In this document: positions 33,318 to 45,549 of the stretch, in pieces
Layout of the letters: the number at the start of each line of letters is the position of its first letter
How positions within the stretch are numbered: the stretch's first letter is position 1
Assembly: GCA_025642075.2 (NCBI GenBank)
Contig: JAODUO010001327.1
Location: forward strand, 10,001 to 74,000
DNA from: Ridgeia piscesae
Taxonomy: Eukaryota; Annelida; Polychaeta; Sabellida; Siboglinidae
Length of the DNA stretch: 64,000 nt
Direction of reading: 5' to 3'
Position numbers and translations under genes: made by a program
Notes under the pieces: model-generated
The model's input: only the letters and a program-made list of their open reading frames with translations
What the model was told of the DNA's origin: nothing
Database searches by the model: none

Positions 33318-33872
33318 CTAGGTCCTTACTAGGTCCCCTCTATAGGTCTTTACTAGGTCCCACTAGGTCTTTACTAGGTCCCCACTAGGTCCTTACTAGG
33401 TCCCCATTAGGTCTTTACTAGGTCCCACTAGGTCTTTACTAGGTCCCCACTAGGTCCTTACTAGGTCCCCATTAGGTCTTTACTATGTCCCCACTAGGTC
33501 TTTACTAGGTCCCCACTACGTCCTTACTAGGTCCCCATTAGGTCCTTACTATGTCCCCACTATAGGTCATTACTGGGTCCCCACTAGATCTTTACTAGGT
33601 CCCACTAGGTCTTTACTAGGTCCCCACTAGGTCCTTACTAGGTCCTCACTACGTCCTTACTAGGTCCCCATTAAGTCTTTACTATGTCCCCACTAGGCCC
33701 TTACTGGGTCCCCACTAGATCTTTACTAGGTCCCCACTAGGTCCTTACTAGGTTCCAACTAGGTACTTACTAGGCCCCCACTAGGTACTTACTAGGTCCC
33801 CACTAGGTCTTTACTAGGTCCCCGCTAGGTCTTTACTAGGTCCCCACTAGGTCCTTACTAGGTCCCCACTGT
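33318..33872. repeat. 11-bp minisatellite with 22-bp higher-order unit
   Basis: Alternating 11-mers taggtccccac and taggtctttac (or taggtccttac) give a 22-bp dimer repeated over about 550 bp. Substitutions are frequent, so it is moderately old. Confidence 0.92.
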
Positions 33873-34081
33873 GTAACATACAGATGACACTGTGTGTACC
33901 TAACACGATGCGTCGTTATACACATTATACCTGGATGGGTAATCATTGTAAATAAAGCGAAGTACTCTCTCCTGTATTTTTCAAGTTTGTTGGTGCTGGA
34001 TTGGCTAAAAATGACAGATTAAAGGGCAGTAATTGAAGTTTGATGCTATGAAGTATTTGAAAATTGCAAGTTTCCTTTGTC

Positions 34082-34787
34082 GAGTAAGGAGATGGCCGAG
34101 ACCTTTTAAAGACCAGCAAGCTGCCTAGCTGTCTTTTTGCAGATGTTAGTGATGTGCTTGTTGAAGGCTAGGGAATGTTTAATCTGAATGCCGAGAAGGA
34201 CAACAGTTTTCACACTGGACGATTGTATTTTAAAAACTGAAATTTGTGATATCCCAGGTTCCCCGCTTGCCGAAGCTAATTGTTTGGAATTTAGTTGATT
34301 TTGAACCATTGTAATGGTGAAGACCAGTCATTCTTGCAGAGTGAGTTTACCTGAGAGTTGGTTGTGAGGGAGGAAATCAAAGTCATTTGTCGGGTCCGTG
34401 AGACTGGCTGCGACATAATTTGATGGAATCCACTGCCGTTTCATATAAAGTGTAGTGGAACCCTACTAATGTTCAAACACTCTCTAAAGACGCATATTTT
34501 CAATGCAGAATACTGCTGACATGTTACTTTCTTTGAGCGTTTTCTAGTCAATTCATACTTTATTTATCTACTCATTATTGAATATATGTAACTATTGTTT
34601 AAATACAGTTTTATTTGTTTATTTTAATGAAGTGATTTAAATTATTTGATTGTTTTTTATAATTATTATATGGATGTTTTATTATTATTTATTGTGCTTA
34701 TATATCTGCTATGTTTAATGAACATCTTTGCTTTATAAATCATTATATATCATTATCATTATCATTATCATTATCATTATCATTATC

Positions 34788-34834
<47 letters not shown>

Positions 34835-34848
34835 TGTTGTTGTTGTTG

Positions 34849-34933
<85 letters not shown>

Positions 34934-34944
34934 TACTACTATTA

Positions 34945-34999
<55 letters not shown>

Positions 35000-35026
35000 T
35001 ACTATTACTATTACTATTACTATTAC

Positions 35027-35074
<48 letters not shown>

Positions 35075-35370
35075 GGCTGTCCAGTGCCTTCTACTAATCT
35101 CAACATAGTGGATTGGCACCCCTTGCCCGGTCTCAAGGCACCGATGAAAGGGTTTTTAACATATTCGGAAACGAGCACTTAGTTGTTGTAAGTTGATTTT
35201 TTTAAATAGTTTAGAGATGAATGCGAGGATGCTCATCGGCCTGTAGTTCTGTTTAATGGATCTTCTTTCTTATACGCCGGGATAACTTGCGCTTCCTTCA
35301 GTCTGTTTGTGAAGTTTGAGGTCGCAAAAGTATAGTTGATTAATTTATTTGATTGCAACTAACCTCATGT
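34082..35370 (-). pseudogene. LINE reverse-transcriptase fragments on the minus strand, split by an ATT array
   Basis: Minus strand 35,370-35,180 translates, with frameshifts, to an N-terminal reverse-transcriptase motif of the kind KQTEG...P, NYRPMSILAFISKLF. Minus strand 34,309-34,106 gives VKTVVLLGIQIKHSLAFNKH and ICKKTARQLAGL, a later part of the same type of ORF. A (ATT)n tract of about 330 bp lies between them, where the catalytic core should be. The copy is badly degraded. Confidence 0.75.
34750..35073. repeat. (ATC)n / (ATT)n trinucleotide-hexanucleotide tract
   Basis: (CATTAT)n from 34,750 to 34,815, then (ATT)n with (GTT)n and (ATTACT)n patches to 35,072. It may be the expanded 3' tail of a LINE copy. 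Confidence 0.95.
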
Positions 35371-35373
35371 CAA

Positions 35374-36330
35374 TACCATGGCAACACGAACAGAAAAGGT
35401 AAGTTCTTAGCGCAGTATCCAGTCCTCATGGCTGCTCAAAGTACTTTACTCCCTGGCAGACCTGTTCAATCAAACACCATCTCAACTTCTCTTGGAAGCA
35501 CCCAGCGACGCTGAGGCTGATAGTGCAATATCCACGACTGCCTATAGCCAGGGACTCATTCATACCGCTGAGTGAACTGGAACGATGTGGTGAGAAAACA
35601 ACTTGCCCAATGTATAATACCGCAGCATAGTGTAAGGAATTATGGTTGCATAAATTCCTTGTAATTACTTTTCATGAAATATTATAATTATTATACATGA
35701 AGTCATAATTAACAGTATATTGTAGAAATGCAGTAGTCAAGCTAGAAGCATAGCTTGGTGTCCTTAAACCAGTTACAACCAGTTGTCCGAGTTCGCTAAG
35801 GATAGACCAGGCATAATTCTTGGGTGAGTAGGAGCTTGACCACTGAGATGGCCGTAGGTAAGAGATACCAGCTCCTTATTAGTTAGTGCAGAGGTGCATT
35901 AAACCTGACGCTGACCAATAGATTGGCCAGGCGCATAGCAAGAGAGCGAAGTAGCAAAGAAAGAGTAGTGCGAGAGAGAAGGAGGAGGGAGAGCACGCAC
36001 GCACCATGTAACTTCACGTCTAGCGCCCACGGAGCCAGGCCAGTTAGACAATTGTATTGACTTCTGCTGTATTATGCTGTCTGTATTAAAGTTCTTGAAA
36101 CGAACACTTGGAAAGGTCTTCTGCAAATGATTGAGTAATTAGAATCTCTCTCCGTGAGTATCTGATTTCTAATGAACAGTGACACTTTGGCTGAACTGAA
36201 TAGGTCATGGCTAACTGTCTATGGGGTCAGTACGGAGGGGGAATATTGCGTTACGTGCCCAAGATTAGAACGCCGAGTCTACGATTATACAACAAGAGGT
36301 ATAGATACTAATATGGGGTAAATCAGTAGA
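35374..36330. other. Intergenic, no gene seen
   Basis: Unique sequence with no recognised coding region. Small frames have no known motif. Confidence 0.4.
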
Positions 36331-36337
36331 CAGGCCA

Positions 36338-36410
36338 ATTCTAACAATAGGATTCGAACCCGGGTTCTCTTAGACTTAGACTTAGTCGAGAGTCCGAAGC
36401 TCTGCCCCTG
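36338..36410 (-). repeat. tRNA-derived SINE-like sequence, B-box half
   Basis: Minus strand contains ggttcgaatcc (B box, 36,350-36,360) and ggcagagcttcggactctcg. The A box is cut at 36,410. Joined with 39,111-39,130 it reads gtggctcaggggcagagc, a good A box, about 45 bp before the B box. So this is a tRNA-like Pol III unit split by the element next to it. Confidence 0.7.
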
Positions 36411-39110
36411 GGCCCGTATTCTAGAAGAAAATTACATCGTACGTAAGAATTTTCGTAAATATGGCGGATTCTTACTTAGCTGCGAAAATTCGTAAGTTCG
36501 TATTCTCGAAAGCGTTAACAATTTTCGCAGCTAAGAATTTCATATCTTACGTACGGAAATTCCGCGAGGTTTTGTTTGCGTTGCAACGGGCACGATCAGT
36601 GATTTTTTGATGTTTTGCCGTTTTAGTTCTGCTCACATGTTCTGGCTGTGAACGAAAAAAGAACAACACGGATAGTTATCCAAGGAAAACTGGTGATTAG
36701 TCAGTGTAGATGCGATATATAACACAATGAATCTGAGCCACTGAGAAATATGTATGCACATAAACTAACGGGCATAACACAAGCGAAGCATTTGATCCGA
36801 AAATAAAGAAACAGAACGCAAGCAAGGACACACTCGGCTGTGACTCAGAATGAGAATGCAGAGTTGACAGTGAATGGAATGTCAAGTTTTACAGTTGCAA
36901 TGAATACGAAAGGAGTGACCATTTAAAATGGGTGTCCACATCTGAAAATTGTCTTTACCCAAAATGTAAGCATAAACAAGCTGTTATATGTCGCACCTGT
37001 TTACAACTTGAATAATGCGTACCATACCCAGTTTTCATATGCCTATGGATGTAATGTAATGTTTGTATTTGCCTCTGGCTCTGAGCTTGATTGATCACAA
37101 TATGTTACCTTATTCTTATGATTTAAATTACTCATAAAGTTATACTACCATCCGTGGAGTAGGTAGTATGACTAGTATCTATCTACCCCAAGTCTCGTTA
37201 ATTATTATATGTATCTTAAAACGTCACTGCATTGTATGTGTATACAATATGATTGTTGCTCAGCTATAATATAATTTTTGTGGCTTGTATTTATTAACAA
37301 GTGAATAAAAATTACTTATAATGTGTTATATAAATCACATAATATGTATATTTTCAGAGAGACAATGGATTAGAATGACTGCTACACCTTGCATTTTAAA
37401 ATATGCAGATTACAACTGAACTTGTTGCAGAACCAAGATGACAGTTTAGCTACAGACCATTCTGAAGTTATCAACAGTTCTACAAATAATGCACAATGTG
37501 TGTTGCACCATTGCTATCTGTGGATGTGGCACATTTCTTCCCAGTGCAATGCTTTTGGAAATACACTGAAACCTGAACATGCTATGAACACTAGAAATAC
37601 TACATGTATATTGAATGAGTGTGTATAGGAATACTATATTGATTTAGTGTGTCTATTCATATAAGTGGTGTTGTTTGTTTTCTGACAACATGGAATTATT
37701 ATAATATTTCAGTGTTCTTTATATCCATAATTTTATAAAATGATAACAATGGTACTTGTTAAAAAACAGATAAGGATTTATAGGATGCACATAAATCATA
37801 CGTAAATCTTACGTGGTATTCTAAGAATCTACTGGTAGCAGCAGTAAGTTAATAGTCTTTATATTGGTCATAATTACAAGTGCTGATCTGTAAATATAAT
37901 GTCAAAATATATATATTTGTGGCACTGCCGATTGTTTTTGAGTGAAAATAAATGCTTTTACTGGTACCCCTTACAAAAAATACCTTTCAAATACCATTCA
38001 GTTGTATTAAATGGTATTTTAAATTACCATTAACAGTACCACTGAGTCCTACTAAAATATCATTGAATGGTCCAATGGTATTCAATGGTAATGAGTGGCA
38101 TACCATTGGCTTTTTTGTAAGGGACCTTCATATGAATAATTGCACACCACCACATCATGCTCATTTTGTTGACACATAAGTAGGTGTATTTGCATACTGT
38201 CGTTGTTTGATAAATTATGTTTAAATAAAATATGCAATCACTAAAGACATGTTGGCACAATATTCGTGCACTCTAAATGTGCTACCACGGGTAGTAGTAC
38301 TGATCGAATACCATTTATATTTGTATACCTGCTCCCTAAATAAAACCCCACAGATGTCAGATGTGAAAGCTAATCTCTTAACGTACTGTAAAGTTCATAT
38401 CGTGTAATAAGATTTATTTGTTAATCATATATCCAGGATGTTTGAATTTATTTTATACAAAAATAGTGTGATTATGTTGTAGGAAACAAATTTATTATGT
38501 AGATGTTCATGCCGTTATATTCATGGGTGCAATACAGCGTTATTATAAAACGGAAAGGTTCATGTGTAGCTAAACGTGCCTACTTAACTATCCCGCACGC
38601 TGTCTACAAAAATTACTAATTGGTCCCGCATAATGGCTGGTCCCGGTTATTGATATTTTATTGTGGCTTTTTGCATTGCCATTGGCGTAATGAATCTATG
38701 CGGAATCTGCTTTCAAAGACGGTATTTATGAAGTTACAACGGCCAATAAAATAGACACATATATAAGTGTCAACAAAGCGTACACTATTTATTAAATATA
38801 TGTTAGCAAAGTTGTCATACAATAATAACTGAAAAATGTATGTCTGAATGAACTAACACAACACTTACGAAAAAGTTATGGGACCTATCTCGATTTCGTA
38901 AGTTACGGTGAAAAATACACCATATTTACGAATATTCTTATTGTAACTGTTTCGAGAATAGCATTTACGAAAATTCGTAACTTACGAAATTTCGACGCCA
39001 TATTTACGAATATTCTTATCATAACTGTTTCGAGAATAGCATTTACGAAAAGTCGTAACTTACGGAAGTTTCGACGAAAGAAATTCGTAAGTCGTTCGAG
39101 AATACGGGCC
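36411..39110. mobile_element. 2.7-kb terminal-inverted-repeat element inserted in a tRNA-like sequence
   Basis: The left end ggcccgtattct and right end agaatacgggcc are inverted copies. The flanking CTG on both sides (36,408-36,410 and 39,111-39,113) fits a 3-bp target duplication. Subterminal regions are full of ttacgaa/ttcgtaa palindromes: a hairpin around 36,470-36,540 on the left, and a 78-bp direct repeat at about 38,928-39,083 on the right. The interior has no recognisable transposase. This is probably a non-autonomous DNA transposon, with a PIF/Harbinger relation possible from the TSD length but not shown. Confidence 0.78.
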
Positions 39111-39130
39111 CTGAGCCACAGCACTCTACA
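39111..39130 (-). repeat. tRNA-derived SINE-like sequence, A-box half
   Basis: Continuation of the unit at 36,338-36,410. The minus strand reads agagtgctgtggctcag, the 5' end of a tRNA-like head. Confidence 0.65.
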
Positions 39131-40020
39131 GTTTAGAGATGAATACTAACTCTACAATAACCACTCACAACCACTGCCTATCGCTGGACATGGTTTCTGA
39201 TATTTGGTAACTACTACTATCAACACTGTCACGTGTCACTTACCCTGTCAGGGAATGGATATCATTGCTAGTGTAAATAGAAGCTATTCTACAGCCACTT
39301 TCAAGAAGGCCCTGTCTCCAAGACTACGGCTGAATCAATCAACCATAACCAATTCCACTCTAAGGTTCACTACCACGGACTACATGCTGGGCAGTCAACC
39401 ATGAAAATAGGTTGACGTCTTTCATCGGGGCGAGAGAACTTCAATGTGAGTGCATTGGCTTATAAGGAGTAGGTCTACCTGACAGTAAGTCATCGCAGAA
39501 GACAAGGACTAACACCAGGTAACTGTAACCATTAATATAATATCTCTCCCCAGTAGTTGTCAAGAAGGTAACAAGTGAATGAACATGGGCTTCGGTTCCT
39601 ATTTGATATGTCTGTGTACGCTATGGTCAGTGGTTGTCCTTATTTAAGGTACGTTGCCGTCCTGTAATCAACAGCGAGGCAAAATGATGTCGACACAAGC
39701 AGCGAGACAACAGGCTGGCGGACTGTCAAACTCTCTGTTTTATTCCACTTCTGATATGGAGGTGATACAGTGTTCGAAACCATGACAATTGCCTACAATG
39801 AGACATCTACTTACTGTAGTATGTGTGTGTGCGTACGTGCGGACTTATACATATGTCTGCGTGTCGTGCATGTGGTGTATGCATACAGTGTATGTAATAC
39901 ATGGGTACTGACAGAATAATTTGGTCCAACATTTTAACAATTAAGTCAGACTACCCACCATGTGCACTGGCATGATGTGTCCCTAGGACATTTTGCCAGT
40001 TACAGATACAGATACAGACT
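39131..40020. other. Intergenic, no gene seen
   Basis: Unique sequence without recognised features. Confidence 0.4.
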
Positions 40021-40029
40021 GTGAGTACA

Positions 40030-40184
40030 GCGTATGTCTGTGTCTGTGTGTGCGTGTGCGTGTGAGTGTGTCTGTATATCTGTGTGTGTGTATGTGTGTG
40101 TCTGTATCTCTGTGTGTGTGTTTGTTTCTGTGTGTGTGTGTGTGTTTGTGTGTGTATGTATATCTGTGTGAGTGTGTGTGTGTG

Positions 40185-40238
<54 letters not shown>

Positions 40239-40324
40239 ATATTGTGTGAGTGTGTGTGTGTGTGTGTGATTGTTTGTGTGTGTGTGTGTGTCTGTATCTG
40301 TGTGTGTGTGTGTCTGTATCTGTA

Positions 40325-40372
<48 letters not shown>

Positions 40373-40446
40373 GTGTGTGTGTGTGTGTGTGTGTGTTCTG
40401 TAGTAGTGTGTATGTGTTTGTGTGTGTGTGTATGTGTGGTGTTGTA

Positions 40447-40539
<93 letters not shown>

Positions 40540-40544
40540 GTGTA

Positions 40545-40596
<52 letters not shown>

Positions 40597-40679
40597 TGTA
40601 TGTATCTGTGTGTGTGTGTGTGTGTGTGTGTTGTGTGTGTGTGTGTGTGTGGAGTGTATGTATTGTGTGTGTGTGTGTA

Positions 40680-40731
<52 letters not shown>

Positions 40732-40739
40732 TGTATGTA

Positions 40740-40807
<68 letters not shown>

Positions 40808-40870
40808 TGTATGTATCTGTGTGTGTGTGTGTGTGTGTGTTGTGTGTGTGTGTGTGTGTGTGTGTGAGTA
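40030..40870. repeat. Degenerate (GT)n array of about 840 bp
   Basis: Mostly (GT)n with interspersed gtatctgt, gagtgtatgtat and gttgtgt interruptions, repeated at irregular intervals. This suggests duplication of blocks and not pure slippage. Confidence 0.97.
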
Positions 40871-41188
40871 TGTGTTTTAGACCGCCTGATTCAGAACAGT
40901 GAAGTCAAGTGCGTAGGCAGTGCGCTGTGTCGTGATATGTACTGATCGTATCGAGACATTATGTTCTGGTGCTGTAGTATGAGCCAACAGTCAACAACTT
41001 CCTGGTTGACGTGACTCATACACCAGGAAAGGTTGATTTTTCTAATATCCTTGTGCTTTATTGCTGTATTGTCACCATCTACGTCATCTCTGTGACTGCT
41101 CTTTTAATAGGATCTATATTTCCTCCTCAATAGTATCCTATATATATAAAACGATAAATGTAAAGCCTGTGTAACGTTAGAACACATG
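40868..41188. repeat. Segmental duplication, copy 1
   Basis: Shares gcctgattcag, gtcgtgatatgtactgatcg, aaaggttgattt and aaacgataaatgtaaagc in order with 41,352-41,636. It is preceded by a GT-rich tract, as is the second copy. Confidence 0.85.
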
Positions 41189-41194
41189 GTAGTT

Positions 41195-41350
41195 TATTTG
41201 TGTGAGAGAGATAGAGAGAGAGAGGGGGAGAGTGAGAGAGAGAGTGAGAGAGACTGTGTTTGTGTGAGTGTATGTGAGTGTGTGATTGTGTGTGTTTGTG
41301 TGTGATTGTGGGTTGGTGGGTGTGTGTAAGTGTGTGCATGTGTATGTGAG
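41195..41350. repeat. GA and GT simple repeats
   Basis: (GA)n-rich, then gtgtgattgtgt-type GT repeat, located between the two duplicated segments. Confidence 0.9.
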
Positions 41351-41351
41351 C

Positions 41352-41636
41352 GTTTGTTTTTCAGATCGCCTGATTCAGGACGTGATGTGTATCTCAGTGA
41401 AGTCGAGTGTCGTGATATGTACTGATCGTATCGATACATTCTTTTCTGGTGCTGTAATATGTGCCAACAGTCAGTAACTTTGTAGTTGACACGACGCATA
41501 CACCAAGAAAGGTTGATTTCCTAATAACGTGCATTGTTATCACCATTTGCGTCATCATTATTTCTCCTTCAATAATATCCTGTATAAAAACGATAAATGT
41601 AAAGCTTGTGTGACATCAATTAGAACACAGAGTAGT
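41352..41636. repeat. Segmental duplication, copy 2
   Basis: Diverged partner of 40,868-41,188, with several small indels. Confidence 0.85.
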
Positions 41637-41639
41637 TGT

Positions 41640-42352
41640 TCTCACTACTACCGCGCATAACAAAGAAGCCTTATACAAGACGAGTCGTAAACCAAGCAGC
41701 AATTACGCATGACTACCACTATACATATGCAATAATGTGTTTTACGTAAACAATTTAGTGTTGTAAAAATAATCATATGAACGTATGTGTTTATTTTGCA
41801 CATGTAGTATTTTACTAGTATTTTTTTGCATGTGACACACATACACATGCACATGCATGCGCACAAACGCACACAACACTCGCATACACGTGCTAATACT
41901 CATACATGCATGGTATATGCAGAGGTCTGAGCTGAACACAAGAAGTCACGCGCACGCATGCACGCCTACAGACACGCCCACAAACACATGCAACCAAACT
42001 TGTACGCACGCACAGGCGCGCAAACGCACACACAATCACTCAGTCAATCAACCAATTAGTCAAGTAAACATTTATACATTTATTTACTCACTCATTCACT
42101 CATTCATTCATTCACTCACTCATTCACTCACCCATTCACTCACTCGCTCATTCTTTCTTTCACTCACCCATCCACTCGCCCCTAGAGTCGGGGTTCTGGA
42201 CACACATTGCTCTGCGTGCTTCATACAATTCGACGTTATGACTGACAACCTGTGAATCTACCACTGTAATAGCGTCACGTGGTGTTAGTTTCAGACGCTG
42301 TCACACAACCGAATTAGTCTTTCGTGAGCTGGTGGCCGAGTGTGTCGCAGCA
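41640..42352. other. Region upstream of the WAP-domain gene
   Basis: Contains CA/CACG-rich low-complexity sequence (41,840-42,035) and a degenerate (CATT/CACT)n at 42,080-42,180. The promoter should lie here. I see no TATA box close to the ATG. The sequence tttcagacgct, about 60 nt before the ATG, could be initiator-like but this is weak. Confidence 0.35.
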
Positions 42353-42425
42353 ATGATGACAACTCGAGTCTTGCTGTTGGCAGGTGTCTGCGTGTTGACA
42401 CTGTGTGTCCCGGCGGCTTCACATG
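42353..42425 (+). CDS. Exon 1: signal peptide
   Basis: Two in-frame ATGs at 42,353 and 42,356 follow gtcgcagca. Either could start the protein, and the first is chosen as the longer reading. The sequence VLLLAGVCVLTLCVPAAS is a clear hydrophobic signal, with cleavage likely after AAS. The donor is CATG|GTGAGT, phase 1. Confidence 0.88.
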
Positions 42426-43410
42426 GTGAGTTGATGTAGTGCCACTTCTACAGGTGTTCTAAAATGTAACTCCCCTAAATTAATCTTCATTTCGTTTAAC
42501 CTTCACTTGCATACAGCCACGATAAATCGGAAGTGTTTCTTCGGTAGGGTGATCATTATTATTATTAGAACATTGTGCACAAATTTCAGTACACCTCAGC
42601 TTGGAAAATAATCAATAGATCGAAAGATTCCGATGGCGTACACGAGTTACTGATGATGTCATCCAAGAAGCACAAATAATACCACCCAGTAGACATAAAA
42701 CTAATTACCCAATAGACGTGGAACTAGATATTAGAACACTAGAAATGTAGAGGTTTCAGCTTAACGAATGCACGTCATTCTCCAGAGCTTGTAGAACGCC
42801 TTTTGCCTGGCAAAAGATCGAGAGTGTATTAGGCCTATGTACGTCAGTTTCAACAAAACTGTAGATCATTGTTGTCCAGGGTCTAATATTAAAAACTGGT
42901 TAAAGTATGCGTATTCAAATCGATTGTCTGTAGGGCCTACTAGAAAAAAGCTCGTCCTTTAGATGGCCTTACGGTATAAATACACACTCAGAATTGCAGC
43001 CACAACTCAGAAGATTCTTCTCCAAAGTAGAGCAGTGTAGACGTAGGCAAATTCATTTGTCGTTTGTGATGACGTACATATAACTGTCAAATACATAATG
43101 TTGTAGTTGTCAGCCGGGCTTTCGGTGACGTGATTGTTAAGCAGTTGGACAAACATGGTTACTAGTTCCAATTGTGTGACACCATTCTTCAGCCAAATGA
43201 GGTAGCAGAGGCAATATTGGAACAGCGATATGGGCAACCTTCTGCACAAGGGCAGCCAAAGGGATCCCATCAGATGTTGGTTGAGAGCACCAGTGACGTG
43301 TAGGCGGGATCACAGCGTCGCTGCCGCTGCATATCCCATCAAAATTGACAAAACACAGAGAGGGCTGATGCGGAGTCTGATGAAACCAACGTCGAACGAT
43401 CCTTGCATTT
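42426..43410. other. Intron 1 of the WAP gene, unique part
   Basis: No exon or transposon recognised. AT-rich up to the 17-bp array. Confidence 0.5.
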
Positions 43411-43415
43411 AGTTT

Positions 43416-44248
43416 CAATGGTGACTGGTGGGCAATGGTGATTAGTGAGCAATGGTGACTGGTGGGCAATGGTGATTAGTGAGCAATGGTGACTGGTGGG
43501 CAATGGTGATTAGTGAGCAATGGTGACTGGTGGGCAATGGTGACTGGTGTGCAATGGTGACTGGTGGGCAATGGTGATTCGTGAGCAATGGTGACTGGTG
43601 GGCAATGGTGACTGGTGGGCAATGGTGACTGGTGGGCAATGGTGACTGGTGGGCAATGGTGACTGGTGGGCAATGGTGACTGGTGGGCAATGGTGACTGG
43701 TGGGCAATGGTGACTGGTGGGCAATGGTGACTGGTGGGCAATGGTGATTAGTGAGCAATGGTGACTGGTGGGCAATGGTGACTGGTGGGCAATGGTGACT
43801 GGTGGGCAATGGTGACTGGTGGGCAATGGTGACTGGTGGGCAATGGTGACTGGTGGGCAATGGTGACTGGTGGGCAATGGTGACTGGTGGGCAATGGTGA
43901 CTGGTGGGCAATGGTGACTGGTGGGCAATGGTGACTGGTGGGCAATGGTGACTGGTGGGCAATGGTGACTGGTGGGCAATGGTGATGTGGGCAATGGTGA
44001 CTGGTGGGCAATGGTGACTGGTGGGCAATGGTGACTAGTGGGCAATGGTGACTGGTGGGCAATGGTGACTGGTGGGCAATGGTGACTAGTGGGCAATGGT
44101 GACTGGTGGGCAATGGTGACTAGTGGGCAATGGTGACTGGTGGGCAATGGTGACTAGTGGGCAATGGTGACTGGTGGGCAATGGTGACTGGTGGGCAATG
44201 GTGACTGGTGGGCAATGGTGACTGGTGGGCAATGGTGACCATTGGGCA
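43416..44248. repeat. 17-bp minisatellite, about 49 copies
   Basis: Unit gtgactggtgggcaatg. Variants gtgattagtgagcaatg cluster at the left edge and gtgactagtgggcaatg near the right edge, while the centre is homogeneous. One unit at 43,983 is shortened (gtgatgtgggcaatg). It lies in intron 1 of the WAP gene. Confidence 0.97.
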
Positions 44249-45545
44249 CAAAGGGATGCCAGGGATTCAAATGTCTAACCACCATACAACGCCATCGGGA
44301 TGTTCCTGGCCTCTGTCACACGTTCACTTGTACGTCATAATTGTCATCGTCTCCGTATGAAGATAATGTTTTGAAATTCAACTGATGGCGAATATTTATT
44401 ACTGTGGGTTTCCTAATGTCAGAGAAGAAGTTTGAATCATCTTTTCATCAGCTGAATGGTATAAACAACTAGAACAGTACACCTGTCAGGTTTATGAAAT
44501 TTCTTCTCCATCCTTAGATGAGTTTTTCAGCACTGCTATCAACCATAAGAACTGTTCTGACCATATTTATTTTTACACAATCGATGGAATATATATTACA
44601 GTTTTATGATAATTTTATCGATCTCCTATGTAGGATTATCTTAATATTTTAATTAAAATTAATAACTTGTTCGTGTGCAAGCAATATGATCTACAATTAC
44701 CTTTCTATTCATGCAGTTTTTGTAAAATGCCAAAAATAATTAATTGACATTAATCTAAATGATTGGTATCTTCACATGAATGCCTAATATGATTTTACCA
44801 TTGCATTACCATTCGTTAACGATCACTAGTACAGTTGTTTGAAACGCTAATTGTCACCCAAGCAAACCAGGAGAATATGCCAGGTTGAATAAAAGTAGCC
44901 AATTCATTCGATCATTTCAAATAAATAAACTCTTATGTATTAAGCCAAATGCATATACGAATTATTTACACGACATATACAACTATATTTTGATGTAAAG
45001 GAACTGGAGAGGTTCCAAAGAGGAGTGTAAGAAGCAGCTTTAAATCACTTTGTACTGACATTTTTTTCTAGTTTTAGTCGAGACCCCAACAGCCTAAACT
45101 TGCATGCGTTGTGAGGTGCTGCGGGACCTGCCCCAGTTTAGTCAGCAGTTACATTGTAGCACAAAGTTTGCCACAATGGGGGTTGGCAACAGCCCAAGTT
45201 TGAATATAATGGTGTGCTGACGTGATGTGTGACATATCGTGACTAGAATCAATTTGATATGATTATATATGTAGTGCTGCATTGGTCTGTACTGAGTGTA
45301 TTGACACATAAGTAACCCTGGTGTCCTCCTACAGGTGGCGCTGCTACTGTAGGGGGATACACGGCTCTTTTATTATTACATGTTTACAATTGTAGCCTTT
45401 TTGGAAATCATAAATTATCTCATGCCTACAAATCTGCTCTTTACATTCTACGCACTTCTGTGAACTATGGCAACATGTAATATGGTCAATTGCATTGGCT
45501 GTAGTGGGTCGAAACTTAATTTAGTTCATCGATCAAGGTAAAGTG
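44249..45545. other. Intron 1 of the WAP gene, unique part
   Basis: AT-rich unique sequence. No features recognised. Confidence 0.5.
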
Positions 45546-45549
45546 GTAT

